Shown: positions 24,701 to 44,964, numbered from the stretch's first letter. The stretch is DNA of 64,000 nucleotides from Nemopilema nomurai (GCA_003864495.1 ML133426.1:2170001-2234000), one strand, 5' to 3'. Numbers and translations are program-made. The notes: generated from the sequence alone by a model not told the origin.

Positions 24701-27700
24701 AAGAAGACAAATAAGGATTACCTTACCGAATCGTTGATCTTTGGAGGATATCACCAAGAGAAGAGTCTTGACTTCAGTTCTTGACTTCTTGTGAATTACT
24801 AATTACTCTACTATACCAGCGCAAATTTATATCCCTAAGCTAAAAATACAACTTGCTGACGAAGCGTGTGTTAGTATGATGTAATGATGATGTAATTGGA
24901 TGGAAAAATCTAGAGCTAGAAAAGAGCGAAGGTGAGTCAGCTTGACTTGGTGTGATGATGCAACGATGAGAGAATTGTGAAAATGATAAGCGTTAGTTGA
25001 TTAAGCAAATTATTTAGTCACTACAAGAGCTCCCCCCCTAGAATGCAAACGAAGGAGAAGCATTCGATACATAGAAAAAAAAAAAAACTAATGCGAGATA
25101 AGGAAAAAGAACAACTGTTAATATGTAAGTCTGTCCGGAAAATGCACGGTCCTCCCAGAACGTGTTATTGGGCATGTTGGATTCATGCGAGCAGGTGGAA
25201 GAGCCGAGGTGGGGGAAGGCGTGTCTCTAGGAGTTGACGGCAGAATGTCGGTATCGAGGTAGGCAACCTTGAGGCGGTCGATGCTGACGTTTTCGCGCTT
25301 GCCACGAATTTCCAGCGCAAAGTGCTTGTCGTGGCGGGCGAGAACCTTGTACGGGCCAGTATAGGGAGGTTGGAGAGGGTGGCGGACGGCGTCGGTGCGA
25401 ATGAAGACGTGGGTGCAAGTTTGTAGGTCGGTGGGGAGAAATGACTTCTTAACTTGGTAGCGAGGGGAGATGGGTTTGAGAGCCTGCATGGCATTTTCCA
25501 ATCGATGAGAATAGTTGGTTGGATCAAGTGGAGCTTGTGGGGATTCCGTGTTAAGAAACTGTCCAGGTAAGCGGAGGGTGGTGCCATAAACCAGCTGGGC
25601 GGGTGTGCAGTGGAGATCAGCTTTTACGGTGGAACGAATGCCAAGGAGAATCAGGGGCAGAATTTCGGTCCATTTGCTGGGGTCCTGGTAGGTTTTAAAT
25701 GAGGCCTTCAGTTGACGGTGGAAACGCTCGATCATCCCATTAGAGCATGGATGATAAGCCGTGGTGCGGATCCGTTGGATGCCAAGGGACGCGGTGAGGT
25801 TAGAAAACAATGACGATTCAAATTGAGCACCGCGATCTGTGGTGATGGTGGATGGAACACCGAAGGTGGAAATCCAACGGGACACGAGGGCACGAGCGAC
25901 GGATTCTGCGGTGATGTCTGGAATAGGTATTGCTTCAGGCCAGCGAGTGAAACGGTCGATGACAGTCAGCAGATATCGAAAACCTTGCGATGGAGGAAGC
26001 GGTCCGACGATATCAACGTGGAGATGGTCAAAAGAGCATCGGGCTGAAGGAACGTGCCGATTGGGGCTGCGGTGTGTCTGTGGATCTTTGCTGCTTGACA
26101 TGATTTGCAGGAACGGGCCCATGTGCGAACATCTTTATTGATGCTAGGCCAGACGAACCGGTCGGCAATGAGTTTCTGAGACGCACGAATACCCGGGTGG
26201 GAAAGACTGTGGAGCTGGTCAAAGATGATGCGGCGATAGGAGGGTGGGACATAAGGGCGCGGCGAAGTGGTAGACATGTCACAAAGTATGGTACCAGCAT
26301 CTGACGGCAATGGAACATCGTGCAGGCAGAGGGAAGAAGAGGACTTTAAAGACGGTATGTCGGGATCGTGCTGCTGTGCTTCTGCAAGGAGTGTGAAGTC
26401 GATGGGTGACGAGTGACGAACGGCGTTAAGATCCAGGCGGGATAATGCATCAGCGACGGGGTTGTTGTGTCCTTTGATGTGGCGAATGTCCGAGGTGAAC
26501 TGGGAAATGTAGTCAAGATGGCGGGTTTCTCTCGGAGAGTAACGATCCGGGGAAGCAGCTAATGCATGTGTAAGTGGTTTGTGGTCGGTTAGCACGTAAA
26601 AGGTACGTCCTTCGAGGAAATGTCGGAAATGACGAATAGCGAGATATACGGCAAGTAGTTCGCGACTAAAAGTGCTGTACTTCACTTCGGCCGGCTGCAA
26701 ACGTTTAGAAAAGAAGGCGATAGGATGCCAGGTACCTTGTCTTTGTTGCTGGAGAACACCACCCACGGCAGTGTTTGAGGCGTCGATCATCAGGCAATGG
26801 GGAGCGTCTGGAGACGGATGAGTGAGAAGAGTTGCGTTGGCAAGGGCGGTTTTGATGGTATTGAAGGCATCGAGAGCAGCAGCAGGGAAATGAAACTTGG
26901 TGCTAGTGTGTCTGCGGGACAACAGATCAGTTAGAGGCTGAAGAATGGTGGCACATTGAGGTATGAAACGGCGATAAAAATTGACGAGGCCTAAGAACTC
27001 ACGAAGTTGGCGAGTAGTTTTTGGGGGTGAAAAGTCACTGATAGCTTGAACTTTTGTTGGGAGAGGTGAAATGCCATTTGCAGAGATGTGATGTCCAAGA
27101 AAGTCCAAGGAGGAGGAACCAAAATTGCATTTGGACGGATTCAGAACTACCCCATATTCGGAAAGGCGCGTAAAAAGAAGTTCCAGATGATGAAGATGCT
27201 CGGACTCGGAGGAGCTGGCGATTAGGAGATCGTCGATGTACGCATACACGAAATCAAGACCACGGAGGACTTCGTCAATGAAACGTTGAAAGGTCTGAGC
27301 CGCATTACGTAGACCGAACGGCATCCGAAGAAACTCATAAAGACCAAAAGGTGTGGCAATGGCGGTTTTGGGTACATCCTCCGGATGGACGGGAATTTGG
27401 TGGTAAGCGCGGACCAAGTCGATTTTGGAAAAGATAGTCTTGCCGTAGAGTGAAGATGAGAAATCCTGAATGTGTGGAATCGGGTAGCGGTCTGGTACCG
27501 TTGCATTGTTCAAGGCGCGATAGTCTCCACAGGGCCGCCAGTCACCAGAGGTGGGCTTTGGAACCATGTGCAGGGGTGAGGACCAACTGCTGGAGGAGGG
27601 GCGGATGATGCCAAGTTGGAGCATATGGTCGAATTCTGCTTTGGCGATCTTCAGGCGGTCAGGAGCGAGCCGTCGTGGGCGACAGAAAACTGGTGGTCCG

Positions 27701-29841
27701 GTGGTATGAATGTGATGCGTGACGGAATGCTTGATCGCAGACTCGTTGTAGCTTGGCCGGGTGATATCGGGAAACCTCTTAAGCAGCAAACTGTAGGGTG
27801 AAGCATCAGGGAAACACAACACAGGACTTGGGGAAGAGGCGGAAGAAGAGAGACCGCGGATACTGAGGCTGGTAGTAGTGTCGATGAGGGTGCGGTTGCG
27901 AACGTCAACTTTGAGACCATAGTGGGCGAGGAAATCTGCTCCAAGAATGGGTGTGGGTATGTCAGCGATGATGAAGATCCATCTGTGCAGACGGCGAAGT
28001 CCGAGATCTAAGGCCATAGATTTTTCACCGTAAGTTGGAATGGCAGATTGGTTGACAGCTTGGAGGATTAACGAGGCAGGATGACGTTTTTCAGCAGGAC
28101 TTGGAGGGAAAACACTCACATCAGCGCCAGTATCCACGAGGAAACGTATACCAGTTGTGCGGTCTGTGATGAAAAAGAGGCGACTGGTGCGTTGTTGGCC
28201 AGGTTGACTTGTCGCCCTCAGTCTCTGGCTGGGAAGTTTTCCGACTGGCGAGGTGAACTTGAGGGAAGAAATGAGCAGGGTGGATTGCAGTTTCGAGCGG
28301 CAGAACCAAATTGTTGATGATACCAACAAAATGATTCGGAAGAGGAGGAAGAGCTGGAAATTGGGCGAGAACGAGGACGGATGGGACTCCGACCACGTGA
28401 ACGAGAACGAGGACGATAGCGAGACGAGATCTGGAGTTGACTAATGGCATTGGTAAGCTGGGTAGACAGGTTGTTTACTTGTTGCCGCAATTCAGCAATG
28501 TCGTGGCATGCAGAAGACGGTGGCAATGGAGAAAGGGCTGCAAGGGAGTGCTGAGGAGGAGCAACGTCCAAGATCTTGTCGGCGAGCGAGGCCAATGCGT
28601 CGATTGAGAGGCTGTCAGGGGTGGAGGCAAGAATGAGTTGGACGTTGGAGGGCAGACGTTGAAGAAAAATGTGTCGCAAGAGGTCGTCCTCTAAGTGGCG
28701 GTCCCCCAAGAGTTGTCTCAATTTACGAAGAAATTGTGAAGGTTTCTTGTCTCCCAATTCTTCAGAGGTCAGCAGCCGATGTAATCGCTGTTGTTCGGAG
28801 GCGGAAGTTCGTCTAATAAGTTCCGTTTTCAACGTGTCGTACGGGCAATCAGCAGGAGGCGAAAGGATGAGATCACGGATTTCTTGAGCAATTTCTGGAC
28901 TAAGAGAGGAGATGACATAGGCGAATTTGGTGTTTTGTGCCGTGATTTGTCGTGTAAGAAATTGAGCTTCCACCTGGGCAAACCAAACAGCCGGATCATT
29001 TGGCCAAAACGGAGGCAGTTTCAGGCTTACGGCAGCGACGGCATGGGAAACGGGACTTGTTGTTGTGGACGGGGAACTAGGAGAACTGGTCGGGGCTGGA
29101 GCGTCATTCATGATGAAAATCGGAAGCGTAAAATAACCAGAGAACCAGCAGTACACGGAAGATGAAATGTAGAAGTACGGTGTTCGATAAACGGAAGAAA
29201 CGGCGTGGTTACCAATTTAATAGTTCTTGTTGCTGTTCTTTGGGAACTATTATCAAGAAGACAAATAAGGATTACCTTACCGAATCGTTGATCTTTGGAG
29301 GATATCACCAAGAGAAGAGTCTTGACTTCAGTTCTTGACTTCTTGTGAATTACTAATTACTCTACTATACCAGCGCAAATTTATATCCCTAAGCTAAAAA
29401 TACAACTTGCTGACGAAGCGTGTGTTAGTATGATGTAATGATGATGTAATTGGATGGAAAAATCTAGAGCTAGAAAAGAGCGAAGGTGAGTCAGCTTGAC
29501 TTGGTGTGATGATGCAACGATGAGAGAATTGTGAAAATGATAAGCGTTAGTTGATTAAGCAAATTATTTAGTCACTACAGCTCGTCTAAGCAAATGAGGC
29601 AAGCGATTGGCAACTCACCTGCAAAAATACAAACGGTCAGGCCTGTTCTTATTAGTGTCATCTTTTGGAGCAAAGATTCAAAGTCGGTCTTATGTGTATT
29701 TATATTTTAGAAAAAGTAGAGCCAGAAAAGAAGGAACATATACCACCACCTGACTTAAATGGAAGCAAAAATGTATCTAAAAGGAAAAGAGAACAAGAAG
29801 GGAAGAAAAAAAAGAAAAAGAAGAAAATGAAACAAGATTAG
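21731..29841 (+). CDS. C1D: C1D / Rrp47 (LRP1) nuclear exosome cofactor
   Basis: Six exons join in phase: 21731-21862, 22548-22614, 22961-23016, 23112-23166, 23586-23654 and 29711-29841. The product is 169 aa (human C1D is 141). It starts [17 protein letters not shown] and carries the Sas10/C1D core: [20 protein letters not shown], then [29 protein letters not shown], and [14 protein letters not shown], ending in a lysine-rich tail ([13 protein letters not shown]). The family binds structured RNA and the Rrp6/EXOSC10 subunit, and helps recruit MTR4 to the nuclear exosome for 3' processing of rRNA precursors. The last intron (6,056 bp) is far larger than the others because it holds an antisense LTR retrotransposon. 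That insertion leaves both splice sites intact. NVL, another MTR4-linked factor, is the next gene on the same strand. Possible poly(A) signals are AATAAA at 30450 or 30917. Confidence 0.92.
24170..24300 (+). pseudogene. remnant of a hAT transposase C-terminal dimerisation region
   Basis: The plus strand reads [10 protein letters not shown], then after a frame change LNDRRLSLK, then after another change [14 protein letters not shown] before a stop. ERAFS...L.DRRLS...E.L..IK is typical of the hATC region of animal hAT transposases. The frame breaks and short length mark it as a fossil. It lies in the last intron of C1D, just left of the LTR element. Confidence 0.6.
24658..24661. repeat. target-site duplication GCTC, left copy
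   Basis: GCTC directly abuts the left LTR and recurs at 29580-29583 beside the right LTR. It becomes AGCTC (5 bp) if the terminal base of the LTR is counted in the target. Confidence 0.8.
24662..25025 (-). repeat. 3' LTR of the gypsy element
   Basis: 364 bp. By eye it matches the LTR at 29216-29579 at every position. In element orientation it starts TGTAGTGACTAAATAATT and ends near AGAACTATTAAA. Confidence 0.95.
25026..25040 (-). other. polypurine tract
   Basis: In element orientation, TAGGGGGGGAGCTCT directly precedes the 3' LTR. This is the expected site and composition of the plus-strand DNA primer. Confidence 0.8.
25118..28329 (-). pseudogene. pol: retrotransposon Pol (PR-RT-RNaseH-IN), frame-broken in integrase
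   Basis: The first open segment (28329-25966) carries the aspartic protease motif DTGADVS (residue about 66), reverse transcriptase with YIDD (about 364-367), RNase H ([20 protein letters not shown]) and the integrase HHCC finger (HSLSHPG...CKSCQ). The integrase core continues in a second open segment (up to 26122, ending 25118). This has catalytic Asp in VDIVGP, Asp in TDRGAQF and Glu in NGMIERF (spacing D-35-E), then a GPY/F module (YTGPYKV). The second segment is in the -1 frame relative to the first, and the break maps to about 26028-26045, next to a four-base A run. I see no reason for programmed shifting there. It is best read as a one-base indel, real or from sequencing. Confidence 0.9.
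28218..29111 (-). CDS. gag: retrotransposon Gag
   Basis: About 297 residues from the Met at 29111 ([10 protein letters not shown]). An in-frame Met at 29156 would add 15 hydrophobic residues, and I prefer the shorter form. The N-terminus is Pro/Ser-rich. The middle has capsid-like [19 protein letters not shown] and [16 protein letters not shown], typical of this gypsy group. Near the C-terminus an Arg/Ser-rich stretch precedes the box [18 protein letters not shown] (C-x2-H-x9-C-x3-C). Gag forms the particle and packages the RNA. Pol follows in the -1 frame with about 110 nt of overlap. Confidence 0.9.
   Translation of the reverse strand: MNDAPAPTSSPSSPSTTTSPVSHAVAAVSLKLPPFWPNDPAVWFAQVEAQFLTRQITAQNTKFAYVISSLSPEIAQEIRDLILSPPADCPYDTLKTELIRRTSASEQQRLHRLLTSEELGDKKPSQFLRKLRQLLGDRHLEDDLLRHIFLQRLPSNVQLILASTPDSLSIDALASLADKILDVAPPQHSLAALSPLPPSSACHDIAELRQQVNNLSTQLTNAISQLQISSRYRPRSRSRGRSPIRPRSRPISSSSSSSESFCWYHQQFGSAARNCNPPCSFLPSSSPRQSENFPARD
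28236..28242 (-). promoter_or_regulatory. candidate gag-pol -1 frameshift heptamer
   Basis: On the element strand GGAAAAC lies between the Gag Cys-His box and the Gag stop, with the Gag frame reading G-GAA-AAC. A -1 slip here enters the Pol frame before protease. The heptamer is not one of the strongest canonical sites and I did not fold the downstream RNA, so this is an inference. Confidence 0.35.
29197..29214 (-). other. primer-binding site candidate
   Basis: One base inside the 5' LTR, the element strand reads TGGTAACCACGCCG. It starts TGG, as expected for pairing with a tRNA CCA end. It partly resembles the complement of tRNA-Trp, the primer reported for the CsRn1 group, but with several mismatches, so the primer is inferred. 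Confidence 0.5.
29216..29579 (-). repeat. 5' LTR of the gypsy element
   Basis: 364 bp, the partner of 24662-25025 with no difference seen. In element orientation this LTR should carry the promoter, upstream of gag. Confidence 0.95.
29580..29583. repeat. target-site duplication GCTC, right copy
   Basis: The partner of 24658-24661, generated by integrase strand transfer at insertion. Confidence 0.8.
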
Positions 29842-30497
29842 CTCTTTTTTAGCAAGATCTGCCTAGACGTCCACAAGTTTTTATTGTATGTAAATTTTTA
29901 GGTCTAAAGAAGTAAAAATTAATTTCCCTGTGCTGTATTCTGCTAGTTGTCTGCATAAGTAATTAGATGTTTTAAAAGCAATACTTTTTAAAGTATTAGG
30001 GTGTGTTCTATACTGTCCTTTGTGCATGTTTTTTACTTTTCTTCGCATGTCCAATAATATATTGTTGGCTAAATGAGGTTCTGATTCTAAACTTTTTTAT
30101 CAGGAATGTTAACACAGCTTCACAGAGGAATAAGACAATTTATTTGAGTTTATAAAAATTTAGTGATTAGGTACAATGATTCATCTTTTTGTGCTGCAAC
30201 TGTTTTTAGGACATGTAAAAATGGTCAGTGGAAGAAGAGAACACATGCATATTTCCCTTGGTAGTTTTAGATTCTTCGAGGGGTTTTTATTTGCCAGGTT
30301 GTTATTCAACTTCTTAATCTAGAGCAATATTCTTCTGTTGTCATTGAACACAAATTACTATTACCTTGTTGTTACTATGTTTTTTTTCTGAAGAAGGAAG
30401 CTCAAGATTATATCTATCATAATCTGTTGATTCAAAGCTTAACAAAGGCAATAAAAATGGTGTGGCGAATACCTATACAGAAAAACTGTGAACTACT

Positions 30498-30813
30498 GTC
30501 AGAATCATAGGCGCCGACTTTTATTTTTCCCAGGGGGGGCTCAAAATTTAAATTTAAAAAAAATTAAAAAAAGTTGAAAGGTGGAGAAATTACCTGTTGC
30601 TTTAATAACGTAATACAACATATGTAGTATGTATAATAACAAAACAAAACATTTTAATAAAGCAGATATAACATCATGTTCTACAGTATCATCAGTTCAA
30701 TTCTTTGATTGATTTCAAACGAAATTCCCAGGGGGGGCTGAGCCCCCCATAAAAATTCCCAGGGGGGGCTCGAGCCCCCAAGCCCCCACGTAGTCGGCGT
30801 CTATGGTCAGAAT
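30498..30813. mobile_element. hAT-type MITE with 8-bp target duplication
   Basis: The element proper is 30506-30805 (300 bp). Its ends form a 14-bp terminal inverted repeat, CATAGGCGCCGACT at left and CATAGACGCCGACT as the reverse complement at right. It is flanked by an 8-bp duplication GTCAGAAT (30498-30505 and 30806-30813), diagnostic of hAT elements. The interior holds repeated CCCAGGGGGGGCT blocks and no coding region. Confidence 0.8.
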
Positions 30814-31049
30814 CCACTTTGTTTTGTGTTGAGAGAAGACTGTTTTATAAGGCACAATGATGCCAGTTCACTTTGTAGTAATGTATGTTTTGCATTTGAA
30901 AAAGAACTCGTTTTTGAATAAAACACGACAGGCTTATAGAACCGCTATGGAAATTTCTGCTTCTGATTTTCCTTTCTGCTCAGCTTTGCATATGATGCTC
31001 TTCCTTGCACGTAATATCTGCTGTCATTATTATTAAACATCCATATTTA

Positions 31050-31690
31050 TGAAACGTAGCAGCTGGATTTGAATGCCTTGATCAATGGTACAGAGACCGA
31101 AACGGATGCGATCCAATGACAGAAATCGATCAAGATCAATTAAGCGGCAGGAGCATTACGCAGAGCATAACCTACTTTCTTCAATGCCAGTCGAATAATA
31201 AGCTTGAAAACTTTTATGGATATCCCTTCCAAATCCATGGAATGGGTGACACTGGCGGAGATACGGGGGGGACTAGTTCCCCTCCACTCCACTTTTTCAG
31301 AAAGTTGCTCCTTGGGACTGTTGCTAATCTAGTGAAAAACTGTGGGGGTGGACAACCGTCGTATAAAACTACGTTGTGTGGCCTGCGTGCGCACCTTGCT
31401 GACAAGTGTCTGCAAAAACATATTGACATTGACTGTTAGGAATGCCATCAGTAATTACGAATTCGATTATCCAATAGTTATTTGGGTAATTAACAGTTTA
31501 ATTTTCGCTATGGTTTTTATGGGCCGGCAAAGGGAAATTTCCTTACTGGCCTCTCTTCCATGAGTCTATATACCTGAAATGGAAACGAGGTGGAACACCT
31601 AGGCCACGAGGAACAAGGAAACCTTGCCATCGCCTTTTGGGGAATATATTTCAAAAGCAAATTTGAACGAAGAGGTAAGTATTTTTGTTC
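31050..31690 (+). other. coding-like fragments of unknown origin between C1D and NVL
   Basis: A plus-strand frame from about 31068 reads AGFECLDQWYRDRNGCDP and runs on toward 31439. A second open stretch near 31590-31675 precedes a GTAAG donor-like site. I do not recognise either, and they do not join into a protein I know. They could be transposon debris or an unrecognised small gene. Confidence 0.25.
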
Positions 31691-31975
31691 AAAACAGCTC
31701 GATCCAGCTCTCTTGTTTGTTTTTTATAAGGTCCTAAATAGCAAGTAAAATTGTAATATTTTTTAGCGACTTTTTGTATTAAAAATTGTAATTATTAACT
31801 AGTTTTATAGCTTGTATCGTGGCTTTATTTAATCACGTTTATTATCTATTAAATTTTAACTTGTATGTTTGAAAAAATGAGAAATTAAATATCGTTAATT
31901 AGAGAAGAAATCTCACTTTTTGATAATAAAAGTTTATATTTTTTACAGCACCAGTTGATTGCTTAAAAAGTTAAA

Positions 31976-32345
31976 TACCGTAAATCCTCGAATTGGCCCC
32001 CCCCCCTCGAATAAGCCCTCACCCTAGGACTAAAAATTTTCAATAAGCCCCCCCTCGATTTGTTGATTTTCGACTCCTGAGGTTGCCTTTGGTATTTTAG
32101 TGAATTACCACAAGTTTTTCTAGTTTTGTTAATATTTTAATAAAATTTTGCAATATACTTAGATTTATTTTTATATTATGGATAGAAAGAAATGTCAAAA
32201 ATTATCTTTTTATGCACATGGCATGTTTCAGGTAATTATATAAGCCCCCTCCCCCTTCGATTAAGCCCCTCCCTCAAATAAGCCCCCATCCAAAAATATG
32301 AAAAATAAATAAGCCCCCAGAGGGCTAATTCGAGGATTTATGGTA
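31976..32345. mobile_element. TA-flanked MITE with C-run interior
   Basis: The element 31978-32343 (366 bp) has terminal inverted repeats of about 22 bp, CCGTAAATCCTCGAATTGGC at left and CCATAAATCCTCGAATTAGC as the reverse complement at right. TA flanks each side (31976-31977, 32344-32345). Inside, TCGAATAAGCCCC-type motifs recur. It is non-coding and fits a Tc1/mariner-type target duplication. Confidence 0.75.
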
Positions 32346-32785
32346 TTGACTCTGTATAAAACTCTTTATAAACCTGGAATAAAAATAGAGCATGAAATAA
32401 TAAGTATACTGGCGTGTTTGTTAAGAACAAATCTTTTAGTAGGCGTAATTAGCGAACAATTAAAGTTATGAGAAGATTTTTATCTCATATGACATTAATG
32501 TCCGAAATTGCACTTTATGGTACCACTTGGCATGAATTGGCCCAATCATACTGCACATTTTGATGTGACAATCATCCCCTTGCCTGTGCAAATCCTGGAA
32601 CTTAAGCTTATAGAATTGCATCTGGAAGAAAATGAAGATCTTTCTTAACACATAACATGGAGGCAAAAAAATGTTGGCAAGTGGTCTGCTCTGCAGACAG
32701 CTGAAATATTTTAATTTAAGTAATTTTTGTTTTTTGAAATGAATCATGCTTTTATTCATTTAAAGGGTTGTGTTACATTGAAAAC

Positions 32786-41927
<9,142 letters not shown>

Positions 41928-44900
41928 TTGACAAGTTGGATGGCATGCGCATTTCAGTGCAGTTGCGTCGCTATTGGTTTTGCTAATTTCTGAAAGATGC
42001 CTATTTTCCAGCTGCCAGTCTTAGCCAATTATGTTCGGATTTTGAGATATTTACAGTTGTTCATCCGCTTGCTTATGGAAAGAGATTCCATGATTTCTAA
42101 AGCAAGTTTGTCCCATCGGAAGATGTACATCCTAATACGTGGTGGGCAATAACCATGTAGTAGTCTTATGAACACCCAACCAATTTAAACGCCCCAAAAA
42201 GTATTTTGATTAAAAAATCGAAGTGCGTGTTGCTTGATAGAATGAAAAAAGCTTGTAATTGATGTTTCTTAATAATCATTTCGGGCAGTGCGTTTGCATT
42301 TTGAACAACTACAGGCAATTTCTTACATTGTCACAGTCGCATGGTCGCATGCGGGCAACTGTCGCATAGTCGTGTTTTGTTGCATAGTCGTGAATTGTTT
42401 GTTTTGCATTTCTGTTTAATTGTGTATAATTATAGTATAGTCATATTCTGGTTGTATTTAGCGGACTAGTTCGTATCAAGCCTTTGTACTAAACACAGCA
42501 ATGGCTCACGAATTTATCCGTCTATTCTCCATCTTCTCAGAATTGACATTATTTATTTTGGTATCGTCCCAGAATATTTAAAGCAAAGACGGGTGAAAAT
42601 AAACGAATGAAAGAAGGGGTCCCCTCTTTATTGTTTCTGTCAACAATTTGAATTATGAACGGGCCATAGCAACGACTTGCTTGTAGAATGCAATAGCAAG
42701 GTTACTCCTTAATGCCCTTTGAGTCAGGTCGCCCCTTTTCACTCCACAATCATTGGCATCGCAACGGGGTGCACTAGGGTGGGCAGAGTGCTTTTTCTAG
42801 TTTCTCAAAATTTAGGGGGGTGGTCTTCATCGAGTTGACGAATTTTACAGGTGCCACTTTTGTTGCCGAGAAGAGCCCTAAGTGTTATGACGTCACTAAA
42901 TGCTTAGGTCCCTTGCCTAATTTTGGCTTTATTTACCAAATTACTGCTTTCGTGCAATTTTCCGTCCATGCGTACCATTTCGAATAGATTTCAATTATTC
43001 AACATGGTGCTTGCCTCATTTCTGAGAGTGCGAAGGTCATGGTTGAGAATTTCCTTTTTTTTGAACATCCCAGGTTTTGTGGACTTGTGACGCCACTGAC
43101 TTCAATGCTGTTCATGGCATCAGTAATGTTTTAGAGAAACCACTGCAAAAATTCGATGGAAGGAGGCCATTACATGACTTTCAACAATTAGAAATCACAA
43201 AGGAGAGAAATAAATTAAATTTGCAAATGAAGTTGTTTTGAAAATTTCACGAAGAATTAAAAGGGACATGAATTAGAAATGCGAAAAACTCGCATCAACT
43301 TTCTAAATTCCGTTATATTGTAGGTGCTTCTTGGGAGATTGATGCGTTTATTGAATGGTAAGGAAGATAAAGTTATACAGTATAGAAGCGTCAAATAATA
43401 AGAGAAACTTGAACTGCATGATTTCCGTTATTTCCTGGCAACTGATGGCGACAGCTCTGACGTCATATTGATTGCTTATTTAAACCGTAAAAACCGTTGT
43501 AATTTTTGTTGAAACTTTTCAGCTGATTTGACAGACGAAAATTTTGCTCACGAAGCAAATACGAAGTTGAATCAAATATAAGGTGATATTCACTGAGGAA
43601 ATACAACAAAAGTTCTTCTTGTGAAGCATCGACGACATCAAATGGAATTTGCGAGAATAAACTCGTTGAATCTTTCGAATTGCGGCGTCGATAGAGCGGT
43701 GAGTTCTCGTGATGATCTGCATTTTGCACTTTACAGAAATGTAATTTTTTCTGTGCTCCTATTGAGGCAAATACAGTACGACAATTGCCGATGCAAGAAT
43801 TCGGTGCTGCATCGATGTCTGTTTAGTCAATAAAGTGCAAAGAAGAGTGAAATTATTTATTGATGCAGCTTTAAACCATGTCTGCTTTAAACAAAGAATT
43901 GTTTAGCCACTTAGCTTGTTAACTACGTTTTGATAAAAAAGTATATAGCTATAGACTTCTTAATTGATGCATCGATAGATATTTTTTGCAATTCATCGAT
44001 GAAATAATTTTTGTAATTGCCCTATAACTGTAAAGAAATGAAGCGACTTGTTAAGTCTTATTCAAAAGGTAATTTCTGATGTAACGCAAAAAAGATCAAG
44101 TTAATACCACATTAGAGCCAAGTTAGGGAAAATTACTCAAATGGCATTTGTTAAATGAGCAATTTTTAAAGGTCAATGCATCAATTGAAGGTCATTCGCT
44201 TAATCAAAATTTGATTTGAAAAAGATCTGCATTTGTAAAAAGAAATGTTTACTCAGGCATCGAACTTCACTACATCAAAGACTGTCGAGCTAGAGTTCTT
44301 CTTGAAAAAATACTTTGTTTGAGCAATTAATTGAGCATGACTATCGCTCAATTATCTTTAAAAACGCTTTTTCAATATTGTGAAGTTAGGAAAATGCAAG
44401 AAAAAACGTCTGCGCCATTATAGATCTAGGTAAAGTTGCCATAGTAACTGACACTAATGGCCTCGTTTTCAAGTTTTTATGAACCAAGTCGAGAATGACG
44501 ACCAGTAAACAAACGGTTTACTTAACTATATTTACCACATTGACCAAGAAAACACATAGTGGAAGTCTTCCCTTTCACGCACCAAAACTGAATTTAGTTC
44601 CTTCATTAACCTAAATAGAAGAAAAATAGTTGCTTTGTTCGACAAGAGCTTTTTATTTAGAGTTTCTCTTAGGTAGATACTTGTCGGTCTTAACGAAGGA
44701 TTGCACTTTTGATTAAAGATTTTTTTCCTTTGAGAGGTAATAGATATTAAATAAACCCTATTCCCTCTGCACCCCTCACTCTCTTACTGAAGTAAGTTGG
44801 ACAAAGCGGTAGCTCTCCTATTTTGCCTTTTGCTAAAAGCGACTTATCGCGCCACACTTCGAAGGAAATTATCAAAGCCAGTTTATAGGCATCCTTTTGA

Positions 44901-44964
44901 TGGTCTCCAGACTTCAACTATTACTACTTTCAGTTCCCTTAAAAAACATTGATTTTTCCATCAG
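41928..44964. other. NVL 3' flank and upstream region of the next gene
   Basis: This contains the likely NVL poly(A) signal AATAAA at 42598 and AT-rich DNA. The first exon(s) of the next plus-strand gene must lie somewhere here, because its first recognised exon at 44965 has no start codon, but no candidate ATG exon ended in the required phase. Short open frames at 43463-43833 show no domain. Confidence 0.35.

Larger units (their letters stand above)
24662..29579 (-). mobile_element. complete Ty3/gypsy LTR retrotransposon, CsRn1-like
   Basis: The element is 4,918 bp and runs on the minus strand, so its 5' LTR is at the right. It has two 364-bp LTRs, a primer-binding-like site, gag, pol with the order PR-RT-RNH-IN (the Ty3/gypsy order), a polypurine tract, and a 4-bp target duplication GCTC (24658-24661 and 29580-29583). 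LTRs begin TG in element orientation. The Gag Cys-His box is of the CX2HX9CX3C type described for the CsRn1 clade. There is no envelope gene. Pol is broken by one frame change inside integrase, so this copy probably cannot move alone. It lies antisense in the last intron of C1D. Confidence 0.95.

Noticed and set aside
26025..26050. Second programmed frameshift inside pol
   Set aside because: There is no canonical slippery heptamer in the right frame, and recoding within integrase is not expected in this family. A one-base indel is simpler.
25043..28450. Plus-strand open frames across the gypsy element
   Set aside because: They are antisense shadows of gag and pol. They have no domains and disappear as an explanation once the minus-strand PR-RT-RNH-IN is read.
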